Shown here in pieces: positions 1 to 10,400 of a stretch of DNA of 64,000 nt (position 1 is the first letter of the stretch; every line of letters starts with the position of its first letter). The notes under the pieces were generated by a model. The model was given only the letters and a program-made list of their open reading frames with translations, made no database searches and was not told the origin of the DNA. The stretch spans positions 64,446,306 through 64,510,305 of the forward strand of contig OX465583.1 of assembly GCA_950022655.1 (NCBI GenBank). The letters run 5' to 3'. The DNA comes from Alentia gelatinosa. Lineage: Eukaryota; Annelida; Polychaeta; Phyllodocida; Polynoidae. The position numbers and the translations under genes are program-made.

Positions 1-3000
1 GTGGCGAAAATACCCATACTAGGAACAGAGGTGCAGGTATTTGTGTGTTCCCAACTACAGCATGATGTGTTAATGGGTATAGATATTATGGAAGCATTGA
101 ATTGTAGATTAGACTGTACCAAGAAAATAGTTAAGTTAGGAGAACAGTGCTACTCTTACGGACAGTGTGACAAATTAACTAACGAAGTAGCCGGTGTACA
201 CATAGAACTAGATAAATGGGCAGACAAATACCCCAGAGTGTTTGCGGCAGATCAATGTCCATTACAAGCTGCACCTGAAGTTCAGCTTCACATTGATGTG
301 GAAGGACAAACGCCCATAAGGCAGAGACCCTACAGAATACCGTTGGCCTTAAAGGAGAAGGTAAAGACTGAAATGGATAAGTTACTTAAGGCCGGAGTTA
401 TTGCTCCTAGTGTGAGCCCGTGGGCATCTCCATTACTCATAGTACCAAAACCTAATGGAGACATACGGTGCTGTGTGGACTACCGTAAGGTTAACCTACT
501 GTGCAAAAAAGACGCACATCCTATTCCACACATTCAAGATATTTTTGATGCGTTAGCTGGGGCAACTATTTTCTCTGTGTTGGACCTCAAAAACGCATAC
601 TACCAAATCAGAGTAACAGAGGAAAGTAGAGAAATCACTGCCTTCTCTACACCCTATGGACTGTACGAATTCCTACGAATGCCACAAGGATATTGTAACA
701 GCCCTGCCACGTGGCAACGCTACATAAACAGGGTCTTAGCGCCGTTATTAGACAAAACCGCTCTAGTATACCTTGATGATATCATCGTTTACTCAACAAA
801 TGAAGAACAACATGATCAGCACATTGACGAGGTGTTCCAATTACTAGACCAGCACCGACTCACAGTCAATCCTAACAAATGCAACTTCAGACAAAAAGAG
901 GTGAAACTGTTGGGATATATTGTGGGGTGCGATGGCATTCGACCAGATCCGGCCAAAGTAGAAGTCATAAATGATATGATACCACCACGAGATGCAAAAG
1001 AAGTACAACGGTTCTTGGGGTTAGCTGGCTATTACAGACAATGCATTCCGAATTTTGCGGAATTAGCGGAACCATTAGTGGAGCTAACGAGAAAAAGTGT
1101 GCTCTTTGATTGGAACGAGACAAGGCACGAAGCTTGGATACAACTTCGGGATATGCTGACATCGGATCGAGTAATGGCTTTTCCTGATGTCAGAAAACCC
1201 TACAGGCTTTATGTTGATGCAAGCATGGGGTGCGTGGGCGGCATTTTGACGCAGCAAGACAAAGATGGATTGGAGCGACCAGTACAGTATGTATCAAAGC
1301 AGCTACGGGATACGCAAAGGAGGTGGGCCACGATCGAAAAAGAAGCCTATGCCATCGTCTACTCCTTACAGAAGTTACGCCCGTATTTACAAGGCGCGAG
1401 CTTTGTCATAATAACTGATCATAAACCTCTCAAATCCTTATTTCATCAAGAACTAAAGAATTCAAAAATTCAGCGGTGGGCAGTCCTGTTAGCCGAATAT
1501 GGTGCTCCCATTGAATATAGAAAAGGAGCATACAATGTGCGAGCGGACATGCTGTCCCGGTTACCACCCGCAGATAGAACACATAGTTCGGAGACAACAC
1601 AAGCAGTAGCAGCTTATGGTGAACACACAGAACATTCACCATGTAACCAAAGCACTATCCCAGTCACCCCATCATCTGATTGTGACACCCTGTGGAATGA
1701 CAACCTCCTAGAAAAGAAACGACTGGTAAAAGAACAAATTCAACTCCCACAGTACCAAGATGGCTTAGACGGGGAGGATGACTACCTTGTTAACAACGGG
1801 GTACTATACACACTGAAAGACCTCAAAGGAAGCTGTTACCCACGGATTGTACTACCTCCTAAAATGGTCGAGGAGGTAGTAATGAGAGTTCATCAAGATG
1901 TAGGACATCAGCGTATGGGAAGGACGTACGCAAGAATAGCAGAACGGTACAAGTGGCCAAATATGAAAAGGGAAATACAAGGATTGCTGCAGAAGTGCCC
2001 GGTGTGCCTTCTATACCGCCCTGTTAAAAGCTATCCGCCTTCCCAACCTCTACCGATTCCCACATCGCCAAATGAGCTCATCGGTATAGACTTGATAGGC
2101 CCTTTACCCGACAGTCGACAAGGAAATAAATACGCGGTGGTTGGAATTGATCATTGTACCGGATGGGCAGAAGTTATGCCTATCCCAGACAAACGTGCTA
2201 AATGGACAGTGGAATACCTACAAAATCTGTGGATTCCCCGACACGGAGTACCACAGGTGATTATTTCTGACCGGGGTACAGAGTTCATCAATCACTCCGT
2301 GAAAGAAATGTGTCTGAGGCATAACATCGAATGGCGTAACTCAACAGCGTATCACCCCATGACCAACTCAAAAACAGAACGATTTAATGGGACAATTAAA
2401 TCAATTCTAGCCAAACTTGTTGAAGGCCAAACAAACAGGTGGGAAGAACAGTTACCAAATGCCTTGTGGGCATACAGGTCATCTATATCAACTGTTACGG
2501 GATTCTCCCCATTCTTTCTACATCATGGACGGGACCCACCAAACCATCGCAAAGTTGGAGACCGCATACCAGTCGGTCAAGAACTTCAAGTACTACTCAG
2601 TCAAGTGCATGAGAGACAAAACGCCTTACAAAAAGCTCAAAACCTGACCCGGCAGTTGCAAGAAAAGAACAAGGAAAGGTTGGATAAGAGAACGGCCGCT
2701 AGCGCGTACATTGTGGGACAAGAAGTCTTACTCGAAAACTTCAGACAGACTACCTTTGAACCAACATATCTACACGGATACGTCATCACTGGACTCAAAG
2801 GCAGCGTAGCAGAATTACTACACTTCACCGGCCGTAAAGTGAAGATAAATGTAGATAGACTCAAACAAATACCAAATAATGTCTCATATTGGCCAATAAA
2901 TGACAAACAGGAACAAAATGGGCCAAAGGAAAATTATAGAGACAACCAACACGGACCATCGGAATTAATAGATATAGATCAACAATCTAAAGCGATATCT

Positions 3001-3981
3001 AAACCGACCGATAAAGATGACCAAAAAGTGCGCTATCAGCGGGGATCTGTGATAAACAACCACTACACCAAGTATCATGCTGGAGCGACGACTAGGCGGG
3101 CGGCCAATCTAACGGCACCCTCAACACAAAAGGCGGCACAAGCCAGGTGTGCAAACAAACCGGCGCCAGACCGACGTGACCCTATGACTAATCCACGACA
3201 TCTGACAGATTACACACCCAGTGAAGAAGTGTGCGTAGGACGACAACCTGCATTATGTTTTCCCACCATCCATCACACCCGACCATCATGCGAAGCCTTA
3301 TTGGCAGCCGGGACAGGAGGACACAAATGTGATATAGTAATACAGCCGAAACCACCAGTAAACTCGCTGGCCATACGCAACAAGGAACAACCATTCGTGG
3401 TTACAGTGGCCCCCTTCACCAACATCACTATTATTCACCGATGTGCGGGACTGTCAGCCAGAAGAGAGGCAGTAAGTCAGGTTACCCAAATAGCCATGAC
3501 CAAGGACTGTAGCATCGAGACCACTGACTGGATGCTAAAAGGAGTGACTGTAGGATTTCGGAGAATCCAGTTAAAAACACCTGAACCATTGAACCTGCCG
3601 GCCATCAGGACTGTCTGGCCGCATAGTATCAAGTACGATATGCACGAACAATTGGATCAGCTAGGACAAATTAAACTGCCCATTGACACAATGATGGACT
3701 GGGCCGTGGTATCGGATACGCCCAACACAATGATCATGAACAAACCTCTAGCCATCTCAGGAGTATCCTTGGCACTAGGCAGCATTCTTCTGGTTTGTGT
3801 AGCTACAGCCGCATTGTACGCGTACACAAAACGTCATTTTGTGAAGAAAGTGATAGTATCCACACTTGAGGCTGTGACCAAAGTTGTTGATCCAGACATA
3901 GCATCAACCATACCCATGATACCTACTACCACGGCTTCGACTACTATGTACCCTGGACTGCCTCCGATTACAAATGCGTAA
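1..3981 (+). CDS. pol: Gypsy-type pol polyprotein with envelope-like C-terminus (5' partial)
   Basis: The polyprotein copies element RNA into DNA and integrates it. Domains in order: end of the aspartic protease (LMGID at residues 24-28); reverse transcriptase (catalytic D195 and YLDD 257-260); RNase H (D406, E446, D473, D516); integrase zinc finger (H631/H636, C666/C669); integrase core D697, D757, E793, the classic D,D-35-E spacing; a GPY/F-like module around 911-957. The frame then runs on for about 370 residues without a stop. That part has several cysteines (1078, 1086, 1097, 1110, 1148, 1170), an N-glycosylation sequon at 1141 and one hydrophobic span at about 1250-1275 followed by a basic stretch, as in the membrane-proximal end of an envelope protein. 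Pol is certain from motifs; the envelope call rests on topology only. The first codon is simply the window edge, not a start. Envelope could be made by splicing or by cleavage of one long product; the sequence does not say which. Confidence 0.93.
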   Translation: MAKIPILGTEVQVFVCSQLQHDVLMGIDIMEALNCRLDCTKKIVKLGEQCYSYGQCDKLTNEVAGVHIELDKWADKYPRVFAADQCPLQAAPEVQLHIDVEGQTPIRQRPYRIPLALKEKVKTEMDKLLKAGVIAPSVSPWASPLLIVPKPNGDIRCCVDYRKVNLLCKKDAHPIPHIQDIFDALAGATIFSVLDLKNAYYQIRVTEESREITAFSTPYGLYEFLRMPQGYCNSPATWQRYINRVLAPLLDKTALVYLDDIIVYSTNEEQHDQHIDEVFQLLDQHRLTVNPNKCNFRQKEVKLLGYIVGCDGIRPDPAKVEVINDMIPPRDAKEVQRFLGLAGYYRQCIPNFAELAEPLVELTRKSVLFDWNETRHEAWIQLRDMLTSDRVMAFPDVRKPYRLYVDASMGCVGGILTQQDKDGLERPVQYVSKQLRDTQRRWATIEKEAYAIVYSLQKLRPYLQGASFVIITDHKPLKSLFHQELKNSKIQRWAVLLAEYGAPIEYRKGAYNVRADMLSRLPPADRTHSSETTQAVAAYGEHTEHSPCNQSTIPVTPSSDCDTLWNDNLLEKKRLVKEQIQLPQYQDGLDGEDDYLVNNGVLYTLKDLKGSCYPRIVLPPKMVEEVVMRVHQDVGHQRMGRTYARIAERYKWPNMKREIQGLLQKCPVCLLYRPVKSYPPSQPLPIPTSPNELIGIDLIGPLPDSRQGNKYAVVGIDHCTGWAEVMPIPDKRAKWTVEYLQNLWIPRHGVPQVIISDRGTEFINHSVKEMCLRHNIEWRNSTAYHPMTNSKTERFNGTIKSILAKLVEGQTNRWEEQLPNALWAYRSSISTVTGFSPFFLHHGRDPPNHRKVGDRIPVGQELQVLLSQVHERQNALQKAQNLTRQLQEKNKERLDKRTAASAYIVGQEVLLENFRQTTFEPTYLHGYVITGLKGSVAELLHFTGRKVKINVDRLKQIPNNVSYWPINDKQEQNGPKENYRDNQHGPSELIDIDQQSKAISKPTDKDDQKVRYQRGSVINNHYTKYHAGATTRRAANLTAPSTQKAAQARCANKPAPDRRDPMTNPRHLTDYTPSEEVCVGRQPALCFPTIHHTRPSCEALLAAGTGGHKCDIVIQPKPPVNSLAIRNKEQPFVVTVAPFTNITIIHRCAGLSARREAVSQVTQIAMTKDCSIETTDWMLKGVTVGFRRIQLKTPEPLNLPAIRTVWPHSIKYDMHEQLDQLGQIKLPIDTMMDWAVVSDTPNTMIMNKPLAISGVSLALGSILLVCVATAALYAYTKRHFVKKVIVSTLEAVTKVVDPDIASTIPMIPTTTASTTMYPGLPPITNA

Positions 3982-4165
3982 AAAGAGACACTTACCATTT
4001 TTTGACATTTCATACATTATAGTCTAGGTAATTGTCTTGTATAACTTGTGCAACTAAGTAGAAACTAGAAGATGCCTTACTCGAATTTCTAAAATTGACA
4101 CACTCATGTTCTCGTAATACACTATGTTGAATACAAATGCTTGTCTTCACTAACAGAGGGAGGAA
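3982..4165 (+). other. 3' spacer and polypurine tract of the gypsy element
   Basis: Non-coding, AT-rich DNA between the pol stop and the LTR. It ends in the purine run AGAGGGAGGAA (4155-4165) directly before the LTR, the expected primer for plus-strand DNA synthesis. Confidence 0.8.
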
Positions 4166-4413
4166 TGTAACGGACCCTCCTATGTATACTTTACGTGATT
4201 AACGATTAGACTGCCCGTGATTGGTGCATGTCTCCACCAGGGGTCGTGGCCCTGACTTCCCCTGATTGGTAGAGACTATGATTGGCTATTATATCCACCT
4301 ATTAGACTGATAGTCATTAGCATGTTGTAGAATATAAGCGGGCCCTTGGGCCATGATTAAACATTATCTATCTTGTACTCTCCAGTTGTGTTTGCTTATT
4401 TGGAGTCGTTACA
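4166..4413 (+). repeat. 3' LTR, 248 bp
   Basis: It begins TGTAACG and ends CGTTACA, a 7-bp inverted repeat with the canonical TG...CA ends, immediately after the polypurine tract. A TATA-like AATATAAG lies at about 4331 and a polyadenylation-like ATTAAA at 4356-4361, in the right order for U3 and R. Short LTRs of this size are usual in the gypsy group. Confidence 0.88.
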
Positions 4414-4573
4414 CCTGTCCAGAGGCAAGCTGGTAGGTGGTGGTGGGATTCAGCCCACATGGCAAAGGACTACCTTTGACTCAGTGCGCTGGAATGAACA
4501 CAAGTATATGATTCTGTGATTCAGTAAACATATAACCGGTCTGCGGTATCTTCTCATTGCCTCACGAGTGCGA
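4414..4573. other. Host flank of the gypsy insertion, no feature seen
   Basis: Unique-looking sequence between the LTR and the next MITE; no gene or repeat recognised. Confidence 0.4.
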
Positions 4574-4855
4574 TTTATCCTACCCCTCATATAAATCCCA
4601 ATATACTTAACAGGGTGTGACTGTATGCCACGAATATGTCATTAAATATTTATATGCCACTGGTGACCTATGAAGTTAAAAATATGTTATAGGGGAGGAT
4701 AAAATTTAAACATATCTTATATTTCATATAATCTTATATTTCATATAATCATTTACATGCTATACGTTTCTTCTGCTACAGATTTCACTCAGCTCTGCTT
4801 CGTGATATCATTTCGCCATATAAATAATCATGAAATTTCATGATATTATATGATA
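4574..4855 (+). mobile_element. MITE family H with AT-rich foldback tail
   Basis: The head 4574-4703 is bounded by TTTATCCTACCCCT and AGGGGAGGATAAAA, an inverted repeat close to that of families A to C. A second head copy, similar throughout, lies at 28734-28868. The tail 4704-4855 is AT-rich, partly self-complementary and carries CACTCAGCTCTGCTTCGTG, a variant of the shared hairpin tip. Confidence 0.6.
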
Positions 4856-5215
4856 TTATCTCACCCCTGGTATTTTTGTCCCATAGGCTTAACATTGTAA
4901 CTCGTTCTCCATGCCCCTATGATATTTAGAGCCTGTTCTTTATAGTCTATGACGTCATATATCCAGCGGTCGTCCATTGACGTGAGCGTGGAAGATCGTC
5001 TGGCAGCAGATGAACGATTGTATCGTCATTAAATAAAATTTGAATAATAAAAAAAAAATCTTTTAGTGTGTACAGGGGTCAGATAAATACAGAAAGCAAC
5101 TAGTTTTGGTCAAGTCGCTGTTCCCCAACTCCTTTGAATGCTACGAATCCAACTCCTTTGAATGCTGCGTGCTATTCATCAACATAGGAGTTGATGCCAA
5201 TTCAATCATGTCTAT
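4856..5215 (+). mobile_element. MITE family A copy 1
   Basis: The head starts TTATCTCACCCCTGG and ends near 5088 in ACAGGGGTCAGATAAA. The tail (from CAACTAGTTTTGGTCAAG) is the first arm of the family A foldback and is truncated. The same head and tail recur at 19996, 52746 and, inverted, at 52195 and 59105. The head is interrupted by a short polyA-ended insertion (4978-5056). Confidence 0.65.
4978..5056 (+). mobile_element. Short retroposed 3' end inside a MITE
   Basis: About 80 bp absent from the other family A heads. It ends with AATAAA at 5032-5037 and a run of ten A residues, like the 3' end of a LINE or of an mRNA copied back into the genome. The source is not identified. Confidence 0.45.
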
Positions 5216-6141
5216 GTGTACATGAATTCTGTCACAATAATGCCACGTTTTTCGCCCTTGTTTTGCCTTTATCCTTCTTCACCTTTAATACATAACATTC
5301 CTGTTCTTACTAGTATAACTAGTATAGCTGCGGTATATTCGACGCTGGCTTTCATCAGATATCTGATTTAAAAAAAATTATTTTACAAATGACTGCAGTT
5401 GTCAATATATAAAGTCTTCTTTCTCGTGTTTATAATAACACTTAAATGAATATATAGGTTATTCTAATCAATCATAGTACTCATTTAATGCTGTCAAAAT
5501 GGAGCAACAAGCCACAGAGGCGATAGTCCTGGCTCCCTATTGACAAAACCACTTGACTTATGATGCAATACAATTTGTCAGTGACGCCCAGGTACTTGAC
5601 TGGTAAACGCCAGTTATGTAATGTTTGTATCACAACAGCCGCTCCCCTAACACTCATCTCCTTAATATTGACTTGTGTCCATCATAAGCCGTGTATTACG
5701 TTACGTCCCCGACGTTACGTATACGCTGTCTCCGCGCACGGCCTCCGCCAGGTGGATACGTATCCGGTCACCAACAATAAAGGGTCAGCCGTGCGTGCCC
5801 CTCAGGGGGTAGGGAGGCCGCCCCACTGACCGCTGGGTCTAATGGTCACCTGTATTGTGGGCGGCTAATGCGGCGTGCATTCACCCCGTGGCGGGGGTGG
5901 CATCTTCCGGGGGCCCCTTCAATGAGCCCTGTTTGATGTGACCTAATGAGTCAGGGATAATGATCCAAATCGCTAACCCAAACTGCCTTAGCGATTACAG
6001 GGGCGGCGCCTCAAATTAATTGTTGGTTTTTAAAAGCCGACTGCCAGAGCCATCTTTATCTTGTCAGGGAGGCGTAAGTGATTACTGCCGGGGTCTCTTC
6101 TTTGAAAGCTATACGCGTCATCATTTATCTAGCACGAGTTG
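5216..6141. other. Unannotated stretch, no gene recognised
   Basis: AT-rich to about 5500, then of mixed composition with CpG-containing segments at 5690-6100. An 89-codon open frame at 5560-5829 (+) matches no family and has no recognisable splice signals. The mixed part could be conserved non-coding DNA, which only alignment to a relative would show. Confidence 0.3.
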
Positions 6142-6420
6142 TTATCTCACACCTATAGTTTTAACGTTAGGAACTCATACTTCACGGCTGTGAGGGTAGT
6201 GTACCCAATACTCAATGGCTAATTGGGTGAGTTATTATATTGATTAATAATGTTCCTGATCATGTATACGGGGTGAGATAAAATCAGAAACCAATTAGAT
6301 GAAAATAACTTGGTCCACACTCCACCTAGTTTGACTGCTGAGTAATTTACTCAGCTTCGCTGAGTGCATGAATTTAGTTGCGGTCAAACAAGGTATATGT
6401 AGCACCATTATTTGTAATCT
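6142..6420 (+). mobile_element. MITE with TTATCTCAC terminus and its own foldback
   Basis: The head 6142-6282 is bounded by TTATCTCACACCT and GGGGTGAGATAAA. The tail holds a hairpin with arms near TTTGACTGC and GCGGTCAAA; its tip is ACTCAGCTTCGCTGAGT (about 6350), the same tip as in families A to C, while the arms differ from theirs. Confidence 0.6.
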
Positions 6421-6700
6421 CACTCAGTGGATAATCGGACTTGATTTCTAGGTTTTTAGAGCTTTCAATGAATGACAAAAACTCAATATTGGAGTGCTTA
6501 TGAGCTACATACTGGCAAATTCCTGATTCAAATTCACGGTCAGATTAAAAAAAATCTATATTTTCAGGTTGTTAATGCATTCTGAATAAGAACAATGAGA
6601 TATATCAATTCCGGCCATACATTAGCTTCATCATTGTCCTATAGTTTGTATAGGAGGTAATGCAGGGATAGTGGTCCACAGTGCCTGACACCGGGAGAGG
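6421..6700. other. AT-rich, no feature seen
   Basis: No gene, repeat or RNA recognised. Confidence 0.3.
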
Positions 6701-7106
6701 ACTAAGAGGTTCTTACTGGAGGAATCTGACCCGGGTCTCGGGGCATTGACCCGCACCTTCCCCTTGACCGGCGCCAGCTCACTTCCGCCCCGCCTCACCC
6801 CCGCCCTGCCCCCCGCTCCACTCCGCCATGCCTCCGCCCTGCCCCGGGATCAGAAGTCCACAGTATAACCCGGTTAGGTGATGGTCGCTGACGGGGCCGG
6901 GGCGCCCGGGGGGCCGGCGGCGTGTACACTCGTGGAGTGGGCGCCGGCGGGCGGGGCGGGGCCTGATGAGGGGACCGTGTGAGCAGCCACGTAACACCAA
7001 CACACTGACCCGCGTGCTTCATACCGCGAGCACACACTGCACCTGATTGCCTGTCTGTCCGCTGCCGCCCGCCCGTCCCCGCTGCCCGCCCGCTGCCCGC
7101 CCGCCC
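6700..7106. promoter_or_regulatory. CpG-rich block
   Basis: Dense in CG dinucleotides and G/C runs, in sharp contrast to its AT-rich surroundings. Short open frames here are low-complexity. It could be an unmethylated regulatory island; no core promoter motif is obvious. Confidence 0.35.
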
Positions 7107-7590
7107 CCGCCCGCCCCGTGCCGAGTAGCTCGTGTTGAGGGACAGGGCCTGCAGTAATATACTCTGTATTGTTTTGGAGGAGCTTTTGGTTTTCTTTTTT
7201 TTACTATTATATGGAAGAAAGCCCCAGTGGCGAATATGATATGTTCACTGTTTATGTAATGTATTACATTGAATAATAATAATAATGAAAAATATATACC
7301 CACCCCTACCAACCCAAACACCCTCACCCCCAACCCCACCTTCACCCCTCAGGTCACAATCAAGGTGTGCATAGACACCCTCTCACTCCTCCCCCCCCCC
7401 CCCCCCCACACACTAACCGCCCGCCCCGTGCCGAGTAGCTCATGTTCAGGGACAGGGCCAGCAGTAATAAACTCCGTTCTGATAACATACCCACCCCCAC
7501 CCGCGATATCACCCTTACCCCTACCCCCACCCTCGATCACCCGTCAGGTCGCAATCAAGGTGTGCACAGACACCTCCACACTCCCCCGCA
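7107..7590. repeat. Direct duplication of about 170-310 bp
   Basis: CCGTGCCGAGTAGCTC occurs at about 7116 and 7427, and CAATCAAGGTGTGCA at about 7357 and 7551, in the same order. The first unit has about 115 extra AT-rich bases (7168-7290). A pure C run lies at about 7390-7407. Confidence 0.65.
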
Positions 7591-7594
7591 CACC

Positions 7595-8337
7595 CCGCCC
7601 CACCCCCACGTCTCTGCATGTGTGTGTGAGTGCGTTACGAACTGCTCAGTCCAGGTGTGCCTAGAGCTGCTCAGTGACTGGTGTTTGCTCGAGGAGGAGG
7701 AGGAGGAGCACAGCGACTCATTGCGGTGCCACAGACAGGTAGCAGGGGCCGCGGCTTTGACCGTGTCATGCTGAGCCAACACGGCGAGCAGCTCGGGGGC
7801 GGCCGGGGGCGCGGGGCCCGGGCTATATAAGGTGGGCGCCCAACAATAGCCATAGACCCACGGGCGGCCCATTATCGGGCACTGATTGGAGCCGGGGCGC
7901 GGGCGTGACCAAGATGTGATCATACTGGAAGGCGAGACGACAGCGACAACACGGGACAACAATGGGCGGGTGTGAAAAGATTACCGCGGTCATGGTGCGT
8001 GAGCCGGCCGCTTGTTTTCACTGAGCGCCACCAGTGTTGACTCAGGCGCGCCGTTATTATACAGCGTGCGGCAACGCGCGCTGGGGAAAGGTAAACCCGG
8101 GCTATTTAGTCTAGCAATCTGTCTGTTCACACCCGCCATTGTCAGGGCGCAGAGCAAGGGGTGTAATTCCACTCCCTGGTGTGAAGTGGTCGCACCACCC
8201 CCATTAACCTCACCACGACTCCACGCCGACGGCAAACACTCATTAATGCGCCGCCAACAAAACGGTGTCTGCCGCCACGCCTAGCTGTGTGGGCTCCGAC
8301 ACCTCCAGGGCGGGGTGGAGTGTAGGGGCCGGGCCTG
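7595..8337 (+). promoter_or_regulatory. CpG-rich block with TATA box, candidate promoter
   Basis: TATATAA at 7824-7830 sits in GC-rich DNA, and an inverted CCAAT motif (ATTGG) lies downstream at about 7885. A start near 7855 would fit the TATA spacing. No following coding exon is recognised, so this may be a distal promoter, an enhancer, or chance. Confidence 0.3.
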
Positions 8338-8766
8338 GGTTCGGGTTAGACTGGCTTCAGTCCCTGCATCCTATGGCTACTCTCCTTGCTGGGATACTGG
8401 CTACAGGCCCTGCATTCTATGGCTACTCTCCTCGTTGGGATACCTGCATCCTATGACTACTCTCCTCGTTGGGATACACTTTGATCTCAATCAGATCACA
8501 GTTAGGAGCAGGCGAAATTTATTGCTATGACACCACAGGCGGCCAGGAGCTGGAGGAGGGGAGGGGGGGGGGAGTGGTAGGAGGATGTATAGGGTTACAG
8601 GAAGTATCTTGGGGCTATAAACAGGAGATTCTGTTCATTGTGGACAAGTCTTTGATTCATGGGCCAGTCAGAGAAGGATACATACTATAGTGAACTTTAT
8701 TCTTATTTTGTCTAAATTATTTAATGAATGTTCATAATCAAACGCTTGAGCAAGTCTAGGTTCGGG
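8338..8766 (+). mobile_element. hAT-type MITE (family G) with 8-bp target duplication
   Basis: Element 8346-8758 is flanked by perfect GGTTCGGG copies at 8338-8345 and 8759-8766. Its ends TTAGACTGGCTTCAGTC and the complement of GCTTGAGCAAGTCTA form a terminal inverted repeat. Eight-bp duplications are typical of hAT transposons. Near the 5' end about three ~36-bp direct repeats (CCTATGGCTACTCTCC) are visible. Other copies: 42512-42973 (inverted) and 58497-58656 (deleted). No transposase is encoded. Confidence 0.82.
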
Positions 8767-9078
8767 TATGATGCCATCGCCCGCCCCACAATGGCAGCGC
8801 TCCGGGGACGGGTACACACCCCGGGTGTTGGATCCGGGGCGGCCGGGGTCAGGCGCCTCCCGGGCGGGGAGGGGGGCGGTAGACCCGGTGTCACCACCCT
8901 GTACAGCGCCTGATTGAATAGTGTGTGGGCGGGGCGCGACTCATAACGCTCGCATGGCAATGCAGGTACATATAATCCACTCCAGGGTGGAGGTCCTCCT
9001 GTGTTGTAATGCAGTGGGGAGGAGCAGGCAGTCAGATGTGGATGTCGTTACCACTAATCTTACACTCCCCTGGTTTTA
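8767..9078. promoter_or_regulatory. CpG-rich segment
   Basis: GC-rich with many CG dinucleotides up to about 8960, then of average composition. No gene recognised. Confidence 0.25.
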
Positions 9079-9385
9079 TTGATATCCATGGTATACAAAG
9101 TCCCCACTGAGAATATATACGGAGACTCAGTAAACCAATACCCATTGGTTATTATCCATGGCATACAAAGTCCCCATGGAGAATATAGGAGACTCAGTAA
9201 ACCAATACCCATTGTTTATTATCCATGGTATATAAAGTCCCCACTGAGAATATATGGAGACTCAGTAAACCAATACCTATTGTTTATTATCCATGGTATA
9301 CAAATTGCCCATTGAGAATGTGCGGAGACTCAGTAAACCAATACCCATTGTTTATCATCCATGGTATACATAGACAATAATCGAT
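9079..9385. repeat. 66-67-bp tandem repeat, about four and a half copies
   Basis: Units begin at the recurring TATCCATGGTATACAAAG near 9081, 9150, 9217, 9283 and 9349 and are highly similar. Because the unit is near a multiple of three, a 78-codon frame stays open through it, but this is not a gene. Confidence 0.88.
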
Positions 9386-9630
9386 GGTTTTGTGGACAGG
9401 CGGCCGTAATACACACGATGAAACGAGCGACTATAGTGCAATTGTAGGGATGTGTATATATCATATATGTATATGTTCCCAGAAAGCATGAAGATTAACT
9501 AAAAAAAACCATAATATTATATCATATGCAAGCTTGGGTGATTCAACTTGATTTTCAAATATCATTCTATTCCCAGTAAAGTTCCCAGAAGCCATGGTAC
9601 ATAGAGATGTGGCAGTGCCCCACATGTAGG
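9386..9630. repeat. Dispersed repeat J with 29-bp bordering motif
   Basis: 9417-9445 is a 29-bp string that recurs exactly at 23983-24011. The following 9480-9615 (ATATTATATCATATGC ... AAAGTTCCCAG ... CCATGGTACATA) recurs, diverged, at 41140-41295. The nature of the repeat is unknown. Confidence 0.55.
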
Positions 9631-10084
9631 CGCTCCACCCTGACATAAGGAGTGTGCACGCTAACGTCGACCCCAGCTGCGGCTCCAGGGCGGAGACAGA
9701 GGTGATGTCCCCCTAACGAGACCTGCTGACCACCGCTCAGCCGTGGGAATAACGTATATGAGGACCCGCCGCCCCACCACTTGTTCCCCACAGCCTGCAG
9801 TGGTCGGCAATTCATTTAGAGCAACGGTTGTCATGCTCGGGGGTGGAGAGGAGGGTGTAAGGCCCGGAGACGGGGGTCGTAGATCTTACCCCGGTGTCAG
9901 GGCCCCGTGTCATTACACCCCACAGCACCCCAACACCCGCACCCACAACCCACAGGCATAACTCACGTCAGTGAGTGGTCCCCCTGGAGGAAAATGTACA
10001 GGAGGAGGGACGAGGACCCTGGAGTTAGACTAAAATGGTGCGATGAGTGAATGTGTGTGCCATGTGTGAAGTATGGGGGGATGT
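9631..10084. other. Mixed-composition stretch, no gene recognised
   Basis: Moderately GC-rich, with no convincing coding segment, RNA or repeat. Confidence 0.3.
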
Positions 10085-10400
10085 GCAGTTATTGTGTAGA
10101 ACACCATTACCATGCTGTACTTATATAGAACGTCCTGACCATGCTGTACAAGTCACAGAACGAGATGCTTATTTACGAGTTCTGTGACTTGTACAAGCAT
10201 GGTTGGACGTTATATATTTACTATATACCCGAAATTATAAAAAAAAATCAATTTAATTTTTCTTAACAATCAAAATTTTAATAAATGTGTAGGGCTAGGT
10301 GGTCCGTATTTTAGTGTACAGACCAGTGGTCCGTACATTATTTTTACGTCATATGCCAAAACGGTGCGTATTTACAGTATATACGGCATGGGTGTATAGT
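10085..10400 (-). mobile_element. Fragment of a piggyBac-type MITE with hairpin
   Basis: This is the reverse of the inner part of the element at 54109-54755: both share GTACAAGTCACAGAACG, the palindrome-like GACCAGTGGTCC, an AT tract and CGCACCGTTT. 10140-10200 folds into a long hairpin with arms TGTACAAGTCACAGAACGAG and CTCG/TTCTGTGACTTGTACA. The TTAA-flanked ends are missing. Confidence 0.6.

Larger units (their letters stand above)
1..4413 (+). mobile_element. 3' half of a Ty3/gypsy LTR retrotransposon
   Basis: The window opens inside the element: pol continues to its stop at 3981, followed by a short spacer, a polypurine tract and one LTR. The 5' LTR, primer-binding site, gag and the front of the protease lie before base 1. 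The coding frame has no stop or frameshift over 1,326 codons, which suggests a young, possibly still competent copy. The target duplication cannot be tested without the 5' flank. Confidence 0.93.

Noticed and set aside
5560..5829. 89-codon gene candidate
   Set aside because: No family match, no splice sites, CpG-biased codons only at its end.
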